Shown here one piece after another: positions 9,558 through 17,836 of a stretch of 49,000 nucleotides of DNA (within the stretch, counting starts at the first letter, position 1; every line of letters begins with the position of its first letter). A program made the position numbers and the translations under genes. The stretch is from contig JAUNPJ010000020.1 of assembly GCA_030536755.1 (NCBI GenBank), positions 1 through 49,000 of the forward strand. The letters run 5' to 3'. The notes under the pieces were generated by a model. That model was not told the origin of the DNA and did no database searches. It saw nothing but the letters and a program-made list of their open reading frames with translations. The DNA is from Eubacteriales bacterium. Lineage in GTDB: Bacteria > Bacillota > Clostridia > Lachnospirales > Lachnospiraceae.

Positions 9558-9586
9558 AGATGATGTAAGAAGGAGGAATCAAAAAT

Positions 9587-11572
9587 ATGAAATCATCAAT
9601 GAACAAAATCAGTTCTTTTCTGGCAGCCTTTGCTCTGTCGCTTCTGTTCGGTGCCTGCTGCCTGAAAATTCCAGTCCTGTCAGAAGCAATTTCTGCCAGA
9701 GGCAACATCAATCTGCTCACCTACGCAATGGTGATCATCCTTTTCTGCCTGCTGTTTCTTCTGTTTTACGCAGTTACAAACCGTTTATCAAAAGATACCA
9801 CGGCAGATTCCTGCATACCGGCACTCATTGTCTGCGGCATCCTGCTTGCAGTCACTGCTGTATTTTTCTTTTTTATGTTTCAGCTTGAGGGAAATATCTA
9901 CGGCGGAGTCACAGACCGGTATATCTGGCATAAACTGCCGATCTGGCTGGTGATCTTTTTTCTGGCAGGGGAGTTTCTTTTCTGTTTTCTGTGCATCCGA
10001 AAAGACAGCATCCATCTTCCAGACAGCGGCATGTACCTTCTTTACAGTATGTTCACCGTACTCATCGGCTATACATACTACACGCCGTCCATTTTTGTGC
10101 GCGGGGCATCTGACCGTCTTCATGCCAACGCCTATTATAATTCCATCTATAATGTGCTCCACGGGGCGCCTTATACCGAATACACCACCTGCATTTACGG
10201 ACACTACGGAATTCTTTATCGCCTTCCCATGAAACTTCTCGGCGGAGATTTTGCAGATTTCATTCTGCTCAACTCCATTTTAGGCGCATTATGTTTTCTT
10301 GCCATGTTTTTGGCACTGCATGTTACTGTTCAGAACAATCTGCTGCGTTTCCTGGGAACGATTGCCATGACATTCCCGATTCTCGCTATGAGAGGTGGTT
10401 ACTACTGGCAGCTTTGGCCGCACCGTATTCTGTTTATGAGCCTGATGATCTTCTTTGCTGCAGTTTGTGTGCGTTTCGGCTGGTTCAACTGGTTTACCTG
10501 CATCCTCGGATACATCATTGCTCTGGCAGGCATTGTCTGGAACACGGAAAGCGGACTGTTCTGCGCCATCGCCTGGGCAGGCTTTTGGATTCTGAGATCT
10601 CTCTGCATCCATTGGTGGCGTTTTCCGAAGATCCTTCTGCAGGCACTCATCCATGTGCTCTGCATTGTTCTCTGCTTCTTCGGCGCCTACGGTATTGTAA
10701 ATCTATACAATGGTTTGCATGGAGGAAGCGCAAATTCCATCCGTGAATTTCTGTTTCCGCTTATGACCGATTCCTATATGACGGACTTACTACGGGTAGA
10801 TTTACCGGAATTTCCAAGCGCGTATCTGCCTGTGCTGTTTCTGCTGTTTTTGGCAGCCGCATGGGGCATGTCCTACATGAATCTGATCAACAAACACAAG
10901 CAGTACAGCCTGACCGCTTTTCTGCTTCCCTGTTTTGCCTTCTTCACCAGTGTTCTGACTCTTGGACAGATGTCTTATTTTATGAACCGGGCAGCTTACC
11001 ACAATCTGGATATCTGCCATCTTCCGGCAATTCTGCTGCTTTGTCTGCTGTCTGAACACGGAATGGACTGCATCCGTGATTTCCGTTGGAAAAAACGCGG
11101 TCAATATCAGCCGGCCCAGATTTTTAAGGCAGCATTCAGTGTGGTAAACGTATTCCTTCTGCTGACACTTGCCACAGGCACAGCCGTCCAGTATGGCTAC
11201 AATGCGGATCTGAAAACACAGTTTCACAACAAACAGGAGCTGACGGATTTTGCAGCGAATATCGCAGCAAATGTTCCGAAGGACACCTATGCGTTCGGCA
11301 TCGGCACGGCCGAGATCTACAGCATCCTGCGCTGGGATACCCAGTGCTACACGCTTGATTTTGCTGATCTGTCTGTGCGCCCGCAGGTGGCAGATTACGT
11401 AGTCAGCGATATAAAAGACAAACATGTGGAAGAATTTCTTGTGGGAGAAAATACGATGAAAAAGTTTAAAACATTCTCCCCGGAAAATTACGAGTGGATC
11501 CGAAAAAATTATAAACGCGCAAAGGAATTTGAATTCCAAGGTGCCGTGTTCGAATACTATATCACAAAATAA
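9587..11572 (+). CDS. Polytopic membrane protein, possible GT-C glycosyltransferase
   Basis: A 661-aa integral membrane protein with roughly 12 hydrophobic helices and a soluble C-terminal part (about 560-661). A large loop near residues 170-210 holds RGASDRLHANAYYNSIYNVL followed by an aromatic YGHYGILYR segment; an acidic residue in such a loop, followed by a G-rich aromatic stretch, is the pattern of GT-C glycosyltransferases that use lipid-linked sugars. That assignment is inference from topology. It is divergent from glf and followed 28 nt later by two more membrane-protein genes, which suggests a role in surface glycan assembly. SD AGGAGG ends 10 nt before the ATG. Confidence 0.6.
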   Translation: MKSSMNKISSFLAAFALSLLFGACCLKIPVLSEAISARGNINLLTYAMVIILFCLLFLLFYAVTNRLSKDTTADSCIPALIVCGILLAVTAVFFFFMFQLEGNIYGGVTDRYIWHKLPIWLVIFFLAGEFLFCFLCIRKDSIHLPDSGMYLLYSMFTVLIGYTYYTPSIFVRGASDRLHANAYYNSIYNVLHGAPYTEYTTCIYGHYGILYRLPMKLLGGDFADFILLNSILGALCFLAMFLALHVTVQNNLLRFLGTIAMTFPILAMRGGYYWQLWPHRILFMSLMIFFAAVCVRFGWFNWFTCILGYIIALAGIVWNTESGLFCAIAWAGFWILRSLCIHWWRFPKILLQALIHVLCIVLCFFGAYGIVNLYNGLHGGSANSIREFLFPLMTDSYMTDLLRVDLPEFPSAYLPVLFLLFLAAAWGMSYMNLINKHKQYSLTAFLLPCFAFFTSVLTLGQMSYFMNRAAYHNLDICHLPAILLLCLLSEHGMDCIRDFRWKKRGQYQPAQIFKAAFSVVNVFLLLTLATGTAVQYGYNADLKTQFHNKQELTDFAANIAANVPKDTYAFGIGTAEIYSILRWDTQCYTLDFADLSVRPQVADYVVSDIKDKHVEEFLVGENTMKKFKTFSPENYEWIRKNYKRAKEFEFQGAVFEYYITK

Positions 11573-11600
11573 ACTACTTTTAGAAAGGCGGCTTTATTCT

Positions 11601-12644
11601 ATGTCAAATATCATTCTGGGCACACTCCTGACAGTAGGTTTTTTCATGATTTTTCTGCTGTTTGGCGCACTGCTCCCGGAAAAGTATCAATCAAAATCCT
11701 TAATTTTTATGTGTCTGACAGGTTTTATGCTTTATTTTTCTCTGTTTCAGGTAATTGCTCTTCCTATGAAGATTCTGCACAGACCGCTCCACCAGCTTAC
11801 CCTGGCCTGGAGCGTTCTTGTCGCACTGCTTTGCCTTTTTTCTCTGATTACCAGACATAAAATTTTGTACAAATGTATTTCGGGAAATTTTTCTTTTTCC
11901 CGGAATACCCCCTGTATCCTGATTATCTTTTTCATCAGCATTGCCCTGGCTGTTTTTCTGGGGTTCAATACCAATTCCATTTCCGACTATGATGCCGCTT
12001 ACTATATCGGTCTGCCTTCTTCTTCGGTATATTCTGACACAATTGAATTAATGTCACCCTACACTGGAACCATGCTTGAGGATCCGGAACATTTTTATAT
12101 TCTGAACACAGATACCGTTCACAGCGCTGTCATCTATCAGCTTATCAATCTCCATCCTCTGGTTTGGCTGAAATGGAGCTGGACAATCATCCTCTCACTG
12201 TTGTTTGAAGGAGCTTTATACAAATGCGGCGAATCACTTTTTCAGAAAGAATACCAGAAAACAACTGTGTTTTTTATACTCTCCAATCTCACGCTGTTGT
12301 TTTCCTACAGTCTTTCGGGAGTATCACATTACTTTGCATACAGAACCTATGAGGGAAAAGCGATTACTTGTTTTTTCTATACAACTGTTATCTTTTGCTT
12401 CTGTCTGCAGCTTTATAAAGATATAGATGCACACTGGGTATGGAGTAGCCTTTTCTTCTGCACACTCAGTGAGCTGTCATTCTGCAATACGGCAATTTTT
12501 GTCGTTCCCTGCATGATTGCCATCACACTGATTCCCTATGTTTTTACCGAGGTATTCCGCCATCACAATTGGAAAATATGCAGAAACTATGTACTCATAC
12601 TGCTCCCGGCTGTCATGTGGCTGATTTTCTACAAAATACTGTAG
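11601..12644 (+). CDS. Polytopic membrane protein, N-terminal half of a DUF6077-like protein
   Basis: A 347-aa membrane protein with about eight hydrophobic helices. I place the start at the ATG at 11601 because GAAAGGCGG lies 9 nt upstream; an in-frame earlier start would overlap the previous gene and lacks an SD. A loop at about 130-160 reads SDYDAAYYIGLPSSSVYSDT, a pattern I associate with DUF6077 membrane proteins, which usually exceed 600 aa. This gene ends after helix VLILLPAVMWLIFYKIL, and the next gene supplies what looks like the missing C-terminal half. It may therefore be half of a split gene. A role in cell-surface glycan transfer is inferred from glf next door. Confidence 0.55.
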   Translation: MSNIILGTLLTVGFFMIFLLFGALLPEKYQSKSLIFMCLTGFMLYFSLFQVIALPMKILHRPLHQLTLAWSVLVALLCLFSLITRHKILYKCISGNFSFSRNTPCILIIFFISIALAVFLGFNTNSISDYDAAYYIGLPSSSVYSDTIELMSPYTGTMLEDPEHFYILNTDTVHSAVIYQLINLHPLVWLKWSWTIILSLLFEGALYKCGESLFQKEYQKTTVFFILSNLTLLFSYSLSGVSHYFAYRTYEGKAITCFFYTTVIFCFCLQLYKDIDAHWVWSSLFFCTLSELSFCNTAIFVVPCMIAITLIPYVFTEVFRHHNWKICRNYVLILLPAVMWLIFYKIL

Positions 12645-12675
12645 TTTGAACTCTAAGAAAGAAGGAAAGAAACGT

Positions 12676-13500
12676 ATGCTTGACACACTAAAAGAAACAT
12701 TCCCTTTTATCGTGGAATCTTTTCAAACCTATAGCGGAAGCAATCGAATATGGCTTTTGTTTCCCGCCGCTCTCATCATCATTCTGTTTCTGGGCAAAAC
12801 AGAAGACAGGAAACTCTTCGTTATGACTCTTGGAATTGAAATTTTAACCATATTCAATCCTGTATTTGCTCACATATTGATAAAAATATTTTCTTTTGAA
12901 AACCGATACCTGCGTTTTTTCTGGATGGTGCTGTTCTTTCTCACCATCGCCTACGCCATGGTATTGCTTATTTTTCATTTTAAAAAATTGAGTTTTCGTA
13001 TTTTTTCCGGAATCGTCTGCACGGCATTGATCCTCACTCTTGGAAGTCCTGTTTTTATCGGAGCCGATGCACCCCCATACCGTCAGACGGAAAACGATGC
13101 ATTTACATCGGATAAAATCATCGAATTATCCGCCCTCCTTCACAGCGAGGGATACGAGCGTCCACGCGTTCTTTACGGCGGTCTTATGCTTGTTTATCGG
13201 CAGTACGACCCTTCCGTTATTTCCATTACGTCACGCTCCAAATATCGCTATCTGCAGTCTCACACCTATGAGGAATTTATGGAAAATACTCATTTTCCCG
13301 CCGATTCACAACTTCTGTATCGCGTTTATTACTACGAAGATTTTAGCGTCAATCCTGAAGATTTTGTCAAAAGTCTGAACTACTTTCGAATTGATTATGT
13401 GGTTTCTTCCACAGACTCCTTAGACCGCTATCTGGAAACTACCTCTCTTGTCAAACTGGGAGAAACTGCTTCTTACCGCGTCTGGAAAACAGTCAAATAA
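12676..13500 (+). CDS. Membrane protein, C-terminal half of a DUF6077-like protein
   Basis: A 274-aa protein with four or five hydrophobic helices in residues 25-135, then a soluble domain (about 140-274). The segment FSFENRYLRFFWMVLFF resembles the re-entrant aromatic motif in the second half of long DUF6077-like proteins. ATG at 12676 has GAAGGAAAG 5-14 nt upstream, so it can be translated on its own. It begins 31 nt after the preceding stop in a different frame. Together the two products (347 plus 274 aa) approach the size of the single 661-aa neighbour. Either a natural two-subunit split or an old disruption is possible. Confidence 0.5.
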   Translation: MLDTLKETFPFIVESFQTYSGSNRIWLLFPAALIIILFLGKTEDRKLFVMTLGIEILTIFNPVFAHILIKIFSFENRYLRFFWMVLFFLTIAYAMVLLIFHFKKLSFRIFSGIVCTALILTLGSPVFIGADAPPYRQTENDAFTSDKIIELSALLHSEGYERPRVLYGGLMLVYRQYDPSVISITSRSKYRYLQSHTYEEFMENTHFPADSQLLYRVYYYEDFSVNPEDFVKSLNYFRIDYVVSSTDSLDRYLETTSLVKLGETASYRVWKTVK

Positions 13501-13510
13501 AGCCCATAAA

Positions 13511-13537
13511 GTATCTGTGAGGGTACTGAACAGATAC
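13511..13537 (+). repeat. Solo 27-nt hairpin repeat
   Basis: An 8-bp stem (GTATCTGT/ACAGATAC) with an 11-nt loop. It is the exact reverse complement of 15178-15204, the terminal hairpin of the 143-nt element upstream of the symporter gene. The two copies thus bracket the symporter gene in opposite orientation. The rest of the element is absent here. Confidence 0.85.
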
Positions 13538-13542
13538 CCCAT

Positions 13543-13599
13543 AAAAAATAAGGATATTGCAATAACCATATTTTGTTATCTGCAATATCCTTATTTTTT
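13543..13599. terminator. Bidirectional intrinsic terminator
   Basis: Arms 13543-13561 and 13581-13599 form a perfect 19-bp stem whose outer part is A-tract/T-tract, with a further ATAAC/GTTAT inner stem. It sits between the convergent membrane-protein operon and the symporter gene and can end both transcripts. Confidence 0.9.
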
Positions 13600-13605
13600 A
13601 TATTT

Positions 13606-15147
13606 TTATTTTCCTGCCGCTACCTGATCAAACTCATCCAGGATATCCTTTGTCGGTGCCTTAGTAGCAAGACTAAAGACAACGATCATCAAAGTGCTGA
13701 GTGCAAATCCCACTACCAGGGAATATAAACCAGTCGCTGCTCCCAATGTCTGTCCGCCCACAAGCGGTATGTAGTCCCAGATAATCACGGCAAGACCACC
13801 GGATGCAATACCGGCAATCGCACCTGCCAGGTTTGTTCTTCTCCAGTACAGAGACAGAAGCACAGTCGGTCCAAATGCAGAACCAAGACCAGCCCAGGCA
13901 TTGGATACCAGTCCCATGATACTGCTGTTCGGATTCCATGCGATCAGAAACGCCAGAAGCGCTACCACAATAACCGTCAGACGGCTGACACGAAGAATTT
14001 TCTTGCTGTCAGCATCGCGGTCAACAAAATTGTGATATAAGTCTTCTGCCACGGAAGAAGCTGTAACCAGAAGCTGGGAATCTGCTGTGGACATAATCGC
14101 AGCCAGAATACCGCACAGGAACAGTCCTCCAATAAACGGCAGGCTGAAATCCACCGTAAAGATCTTGGTGATCATCTCAATAAATACACTCTCTGCCGAA
14201 ACAGCTCCCTCTGTTCCAAGTACAGTCGGGAACAGGTATGCTCTTCCCAGAATACCAATGACGCATGCAGCTGCCAGTGAAAGTGCCACCCAGACAATTG
14301 CGATTGCCCTTGATTTTTTCAATTCCTTTTCATCTCTGACAGCCATAAAGCGAGTCAGGATATGAGGCATTCCGCAATATCCAAGTCCCCATGCAAGCTG
14401 AGAGATGATATCAATGGCACGATACGGCTCTCCTCCATTGCAGAACAGGCTCAGATATGCGGAAGAACCACCAGCCACACCACTCTGGTCAAGAATGACA
14501 TGAACATCCTGTCCGCCTAATATTGCCCATGCAACAATCGGTACTGCCAGAAGGCCGATGAGCATCAGACTTCCCTGAATAAAGTCAGTCACACATACAG
14601 CCATAAATCCACCCATAAAGGTGTATACCAGGATAACTCCGGCACCAACTGCCAGTGCAACATGATAATCCAGGCCAAATACAGAATTAAACAATTTTCC
14701 GCCGGCAGCCAGAGCAGATGCTGTGTACACCAGGAAAAACACCACAATCACAATAGATGACACAAACAGAAGAATTCTTTTCTTATCGCGGAAACGATTT
14801 TCAAAATAAGCCGGCAACGTCAGCGAATTGTTTGCCACGATTGTATATCGGCGCAAACGGCCGGAAATAAACAGCCAGTTAAAAACAGTTCCCAAAAATA
14901 ATCCAATGGCAATCCATGCCTGTCCGGTTCCCAGTGAATAAACGGCACCAGGAAGTCCCATCAGCAGCCAGCCGCTCATATCAGATGCCTGTGCGGACAA
15001 TGCTGCTACCCAGCCGCTGAGTCCGCGGCCTCCCAGAAAGTAATCTTCTGAGCTTGTAGTAGATTTCATATAGATGGCACCAATGACGATCATCATCAGA
15101 AGATACGCCACAAATGCCGCGAAAATCCATAACGTTGTTGTACTCAC
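13606..15147 (-). CDS. putP: Sodium/proline-type symporter (SSS family)
   Basis: A 513-aa sodium:solute symporter of the PutP group, importing proline (or a related solute) with Na+. It has about 13 membrane helices. The family signature around residues 40-70 (GGRGLSGWVAALSAQASDMS then GWLLMGLPG) is intact, as is the TADSQLLV segment (about 358-365) that contributes to the Na+ site. The start is GTG (15145-15147) with GAGGAGG 7 nt upstream. It forms a monocistronic unit with the structured element at 15178-15320 just upstream and a strong terminator downstream. Proline as substrate is the usual assignment, not proven here; other SSS substrates are possible. Confidence 0.9.
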   Translation of the reverse strand: MSTTTLWIFAAFVAYLLMMIVIGAIYMKSTTSSEDYFLGGRGLSGWVAALSAQASDMSGWLLMGLPGAVYSLGTGQAWIAIGLFLGTVFNWLFISGRLRRYTIVANNSLTLPAYFENRFRDKKRILLFVSSIVIVVFFLVYTASALAAGGKLFNSVFGLDYHVALAVGAGVILVYTFMGGFMAVCVTDFIQGSLMLIGLLAVPIVAWAILGGQDVHVILDQSGVAGGSSAYLSLFCNGGEPYRAIDIISQLAWGLGYCGMPHILTRFMAVRDEKELKKSRAIAIVWVALSLAAACVIGILGRAYLFPTVLGTEGAVSAESVFIEMITKIFTVDFSLPFIGGLFLCGILAAIMSTADSQLLVTASSVAEDLYHNFVDRDADSKKILRVSRLTVIVVALLAFLIAWNPNSSIMGLVSNAWAGLGSAFGPTVLLSLYWRRTNLAGAIAGIASGGLAVIIWDYIPLVGGQTLGAATGLYSLVVGFALSTLMIVVFSLATKAPTKDILDEFDQVAAGK

Positions 15148-15177
15148 GTATTCTCCTCCTCAATTTAAAGTGTATTC

Positions 15178-15320
15178 GTATCTGTTCAGTACCCTCACAG
15201 ATACGAGCCAAAATCCATGAAAAATCATCTTTGATGATGGGATTTTGGCTTGTATGTCTCGGGATTTTCATGCAAAATGCATGAAAACACCTCGCGGGAT
15301 ATTACCTGCTGAACAGTTAC
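15178..15320 (-). repeat. Structured 143-nt element, copy A (symporter leader)
   Basis: Ends carry 12-nt inverted terminal sequences differing at one position (CTGAACAGTTAC at 15309-15320 versus GTATCTGTTCAG at 15178-15189). Inside are three hairpins: 15178-15204 (8 bp), 15206-15250 (11-bp outer stem AGCCAAAATCC plus ATCATC/GATGAT inner stem) and 15265-15287 (9 bp, TTTTCATGC/GCATGAAAA). The single-stranded segments TGTATGTCTCGGGA and ACACCTCGCGGGATA are identical in copy B. On the minus strand it ends 17 nt before the symporter SD. Class (leader RNA versus miniature mobile element) is unresolved; the promoter for this gene is not clear. Confidence 0.8.
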
Positions 15321-15351
15321 ATGTATTCCTATACTTTACCATGATACAGAG

Positions 15352-15388
15352 AAAAAAACAACCTCGAAAGTGAAATTCACCTCCGAGG
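15352..15388 (-). terminator. Terminator of the ClC-exoA-GH13-DUF5662 operon
   Basis: On the minus strand, CCTCG (15384-15388) pairs with CGAGG (15362-15366) around an AGGTGAA/TTCACTT inner stem, followed by seven T residues (15352-15358). It lies 8 nt after the DUF5662 stop. Confidence 0.75.
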
Positions 15389-15395
15389 CTGCTTT

Positions 15396-15944
15396 TTATT
15401 TTCTTTTTTTCAAATAAACATGCTTAATATAAGCCAACGTCTTTTCTTCTCCTTTATCGGCAAGCATATGCAGCAATGCCTCCAGATCACGGCTGGTCTC
15501 CCTGTGAATGAACCACAGCCGGTCTTTATTTTTCATAAAATACTCATAAGGAGCACGGTCCGTATAAGCATCGTCTCCCAGATAATTTCTGGAAGCACTG
15601 ATGCGGTCCATGACCATCTCAGCTACATATTTTCTGGGCATTTTCGCTCCGTTGATCACATGTTCCTTGTCTTCCAGAGAATAATCTACCCAGTATTCAA
15701 AATGATGCCTGTTTCTGCCTTTATGATGCAGCCATGACAATGAAACACCTGTATGTTCCCGCTCTGCATTGTTTGGGCTTCTGTCGCCCTGATAATATTT
15801 ACATCCGACCAGAAATTCTACCGGCGAGTATTTTGACAGATCATGAAGCAGGCCCTGTTTGTACAGGCCTACACGAAAGCAGTACTTCATAACTAAAAGT
15901 TTGTGTCTGGTAATTGTTTTAAAGTGTTTCCATGGATGCATCAT
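15396..15944 (-). CDS. DUF5662 family protein
   Basis: A 182-aa protein that I recognise as DUF5662, an uncharacterised family. The helical N-terminus (MMHPWKHFKTITRHKLLV) leads to GLLHDLSKYSPVEF at about 35-48, where His-Asp resembles an HD-type metal site, and to a second conserved stretch HHKGRNRHHFEYWVDY (about 87-102). Hydrolase activity is only suggested by this His-rich pattern. The frame is open far upstream, but the ATG at 15944 (or 15941) has AGGAGA close by and gives the family N-terminus. It overlaps the end of the GH13 gene by 26 nt, so the two are translationally linked. Confidence 0.75.
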   Translation of the reverse strand: MMHPWKHFKTITRHKLLVMKYCFRVGLYKQGLLHDLSKYSPVEFLVGCKYYQGDRSPNNAEREHTGVSLSWLHHKGRNRHHFEYWVDYSLEDKEHVINGAKMPRKYVAEMVMDRISASRNYLGDDAYTDRAPYEYFMKNKDRLWFIHRETSRDLEALLHMLADKGEEKTLAYIKHVYLKKRK

Positions 15945-17799
15945 TCTTCTCCTGTCGTCCAATAAATATACTGATGGAACGGGGTGCAACCTCAACCATC
16001 TTCTGATTTTCCAGTTCCTCTTCCTCTTTGAGGAAATATTCTTCCTCCGGTCCTGATATGGAATTAAAAATCCGGCACCATTTCTGCTTCTTGATCCTTG
16101 GAAGTGCAAATTCATGCGGCTCCCAGTGGAAATTGTAAGCGATATAGATAAAGTCATCACTCTGTCCATCCTCTTTCTGCGCATACAGGCCACAGTACAT
16201 CATGCCAATGTGATAGCTGACGTTGTCATAGGAAGCATACCATGCTCTGCTGCTGTGATATGACAGATCCGGATAGCCAAACGATTTGTAATCCATCACC
16301 CGAAGTTCCTTCTCCGGATGCAGAATCGGGTGCTGTTTGCGAAATGCGATCACATCTTTGACAAAATCAATCATTTCTTTATTTTTACCGAAGCTTCTCC
16401 AGTCCACCCAGCCCGTTTCATTATCCTGACAATACGCATTGTTATTTCCCTGCTGGGAATTGCCGAATTCATCTCCGCCATAAATCATCGGTGTTCCCTG
16501 ACTCAAAAGCAGCAGCAGAAAGGCATTTCTCATCTGCTGTTCACGCAGCTTGCGCACAGACAGCCTGCGGCTTGGTCCTTCCACTCCGCAGTTCCAGGAA
16601 AAATTATAAGAGTTTCCGTCCTGATTATCCTCCCCGTTTGCCTCATTATGCTTGGCATCATAGGAAACCAGATCCATCAAGGTAAAGCCATCCTGATTGG
16701 TGATATAATTGATCGTGCCGTGTGCAGCAGGATTGGAACGCATATGCCTGACAGCAGCATTGAGGGAATCCTCATCACTCTTCAGGAATCGGCGAATATC
16801 GTATTTGAAGCCTTCATTACAGACTGCAGCATTGCGTGTACTCTGCCTTTTCCCCATATCCGGCAGACTGTAAAACATCAGCTTGGCTTTACACAAAAGT
16901 GGATCCTTGCAAAGCATTTCCACCGGAACTCCATCTCCGAGCAGATGGAAGCCATCGACATGGTAGGTAAGATACCAGTGATGCAGCACCTGCAATACAA
17001 GTAAGTGATGCGTATCCTTCGGGAAATAAAATTCCAGAATACATTCTATTCCGGCTTTGTGCAGTGCTTTTACCATATCACGAAACTCTTTGATGGCATC
17101 TCTGCCCGCGCAGTATGCTGGTTTTGGAGCAAAATAATTGCCTTTTGTGTAGCCCCAGAAATTTGTCTTCAGCTTATCCTTCATCTTCATCGCATATTTC
17201 AAAGGCATATTTTGCGGAAAGATCACTTCATCAAAATCATACACCGGCATCAGTTCCAGAGAAGTAATTCCCAGTTCCTGAAAATACGGAATCTTTTCAA
17301 TGATTCCGGCAAACGTTCCTTTTTTTCGCACTTTGGAATTTTTCTGCATCGTATAGCCGCGCACATGAATCTTGTATAAAATTGTATCCGAATACGGATA
17401 TTCAGGTCTTCTGTCTTCCTCCCAGTCATACTTATTCTCATCAAATCCACAGCGGATACTGTGAGGATTGCTGCTGTCGGTTACGGTTCCAAAGCCTGAG
17501 CGCCCGACAATTTTTGCAGCGGCCGGATCGTGAACGACTGTTTCTCCAACCTGATAATTGTATTCATACCTTTCCGCTTTAAAATCAGGCAGAAAAACAG
17601 AAGCCATCTGTCCTGTAAAATACGAAGAGTCTATCACAATCTCTTCTTCCGGCTGCTCCTGGCCTTTTTTGTACAACAGCAAACGAACATCCTCTTCTGC
17701 GGAAAACTCCGCTGCAAAATTGTATCCGCCGGTTCTTCTGACCACGCCCAATACCCTGGGATCCCCCTGCATTACTTTCCTGTCTTTTTTCTCCGCCAT
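15919..17799 (-). CDS. GH13 alpha-amylase-fold protein, probable pseudoenzyme
   Basis: A 626-aa protein with the architecture of isoamylase/GlgX-type debranching enzymes: an N-terminal beta domain (about 10-100), a TIM barrel (about 135-440, opening with TILYKIHVRGYT) and a C-terminal beta domain. The catalytic motifs are eroded. Region I (about 253-260) reads ILEFYFPK where active enzymes have a D-x-V-x-N-H pattern; region II (281-288) reads VDGFHLLG instead of VDGFRFDL, losing the Arg and the nucleophile Asp; region III (308-315) reads MFYSLPDM where the acid/base Glu should be; region IV keeps only Asp370 (NQDGFTL). It is therefore unlikely to hydrolyse glycans and may bind or regulate glycogen. 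It lies between exoA and a DUF5662 gene. Confidence 0.8.
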   Translation of the reverse strand: MAEKKDRKVMQGDPRVLGVVRRTGGYNFAAEFSAEEDVRLLLYKKGQEQPEEEIVIDSSYFTGQMASVFLPDFKAERYEYNYQVGETVVHDPAAAKIVGRSGFGTVTDSSNPHSIRCGFDENKYDWEEDRRPEYPYSDTILYKIHVRGYTMQKNSKVRKKGTFAGIIEKIPYFQELGITSLELMPVYDFDEVIFPQNMPLKYAMKMKDKLKTNFWGYTKGNYFAPKPAYCAGRDAIKEFRDMVKALHKAGIECILEFYFPKDTHHLLVLQVLHHWYLTYHVDGFHLLGDGVPVEMLCKDPLLCKAKLMFYSLPDMGKRQSTRNAAVCNEGFKYDIRRFLKSDEDSLNAAVRHMRSNPAAHGTINYITNQDGFTLMDLVSYDAKHNEANGEDNQDGNSYNFSWNCGVEGPSRRLSVRKLREQQMRNAFLLLLLSQGTPMIYGGDEFGNSQQGNNNAYCQDNETGWVDWRSFGKNKEMIDFVKDVIAFRKQHPILHPEKELRVMDYKSFGYPDLSYHSSRAWYASYDNVSYHIGMMYCGLYAQKEDGQSDDFIYIAYNFHWEPHEFALPRIKKQKWCRIFNSISGPEEEYFLKEEEELENQKMVEVAPRSISIFIGRQEKNDASMETL

Positions 17800-17836
17800 A
17801 ATCCGACCTCCTGCTCCTTACAATATATTTTTATTT

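Noticed and set aside
9536-9560. TTGACA at 9536-9541 as the -35 box of the membrane-protein operon
   Set aside because: The nearest -10-like sequences are 10-13 nt away, too close for a normal promoter.
8272-9720. Long N-terminal extension of glf up to 9720
   Set aside because: It would run through the glf promoter and the divergent gene start, and Glf proteins begin at the FAD-binding strand encoded from 9399.
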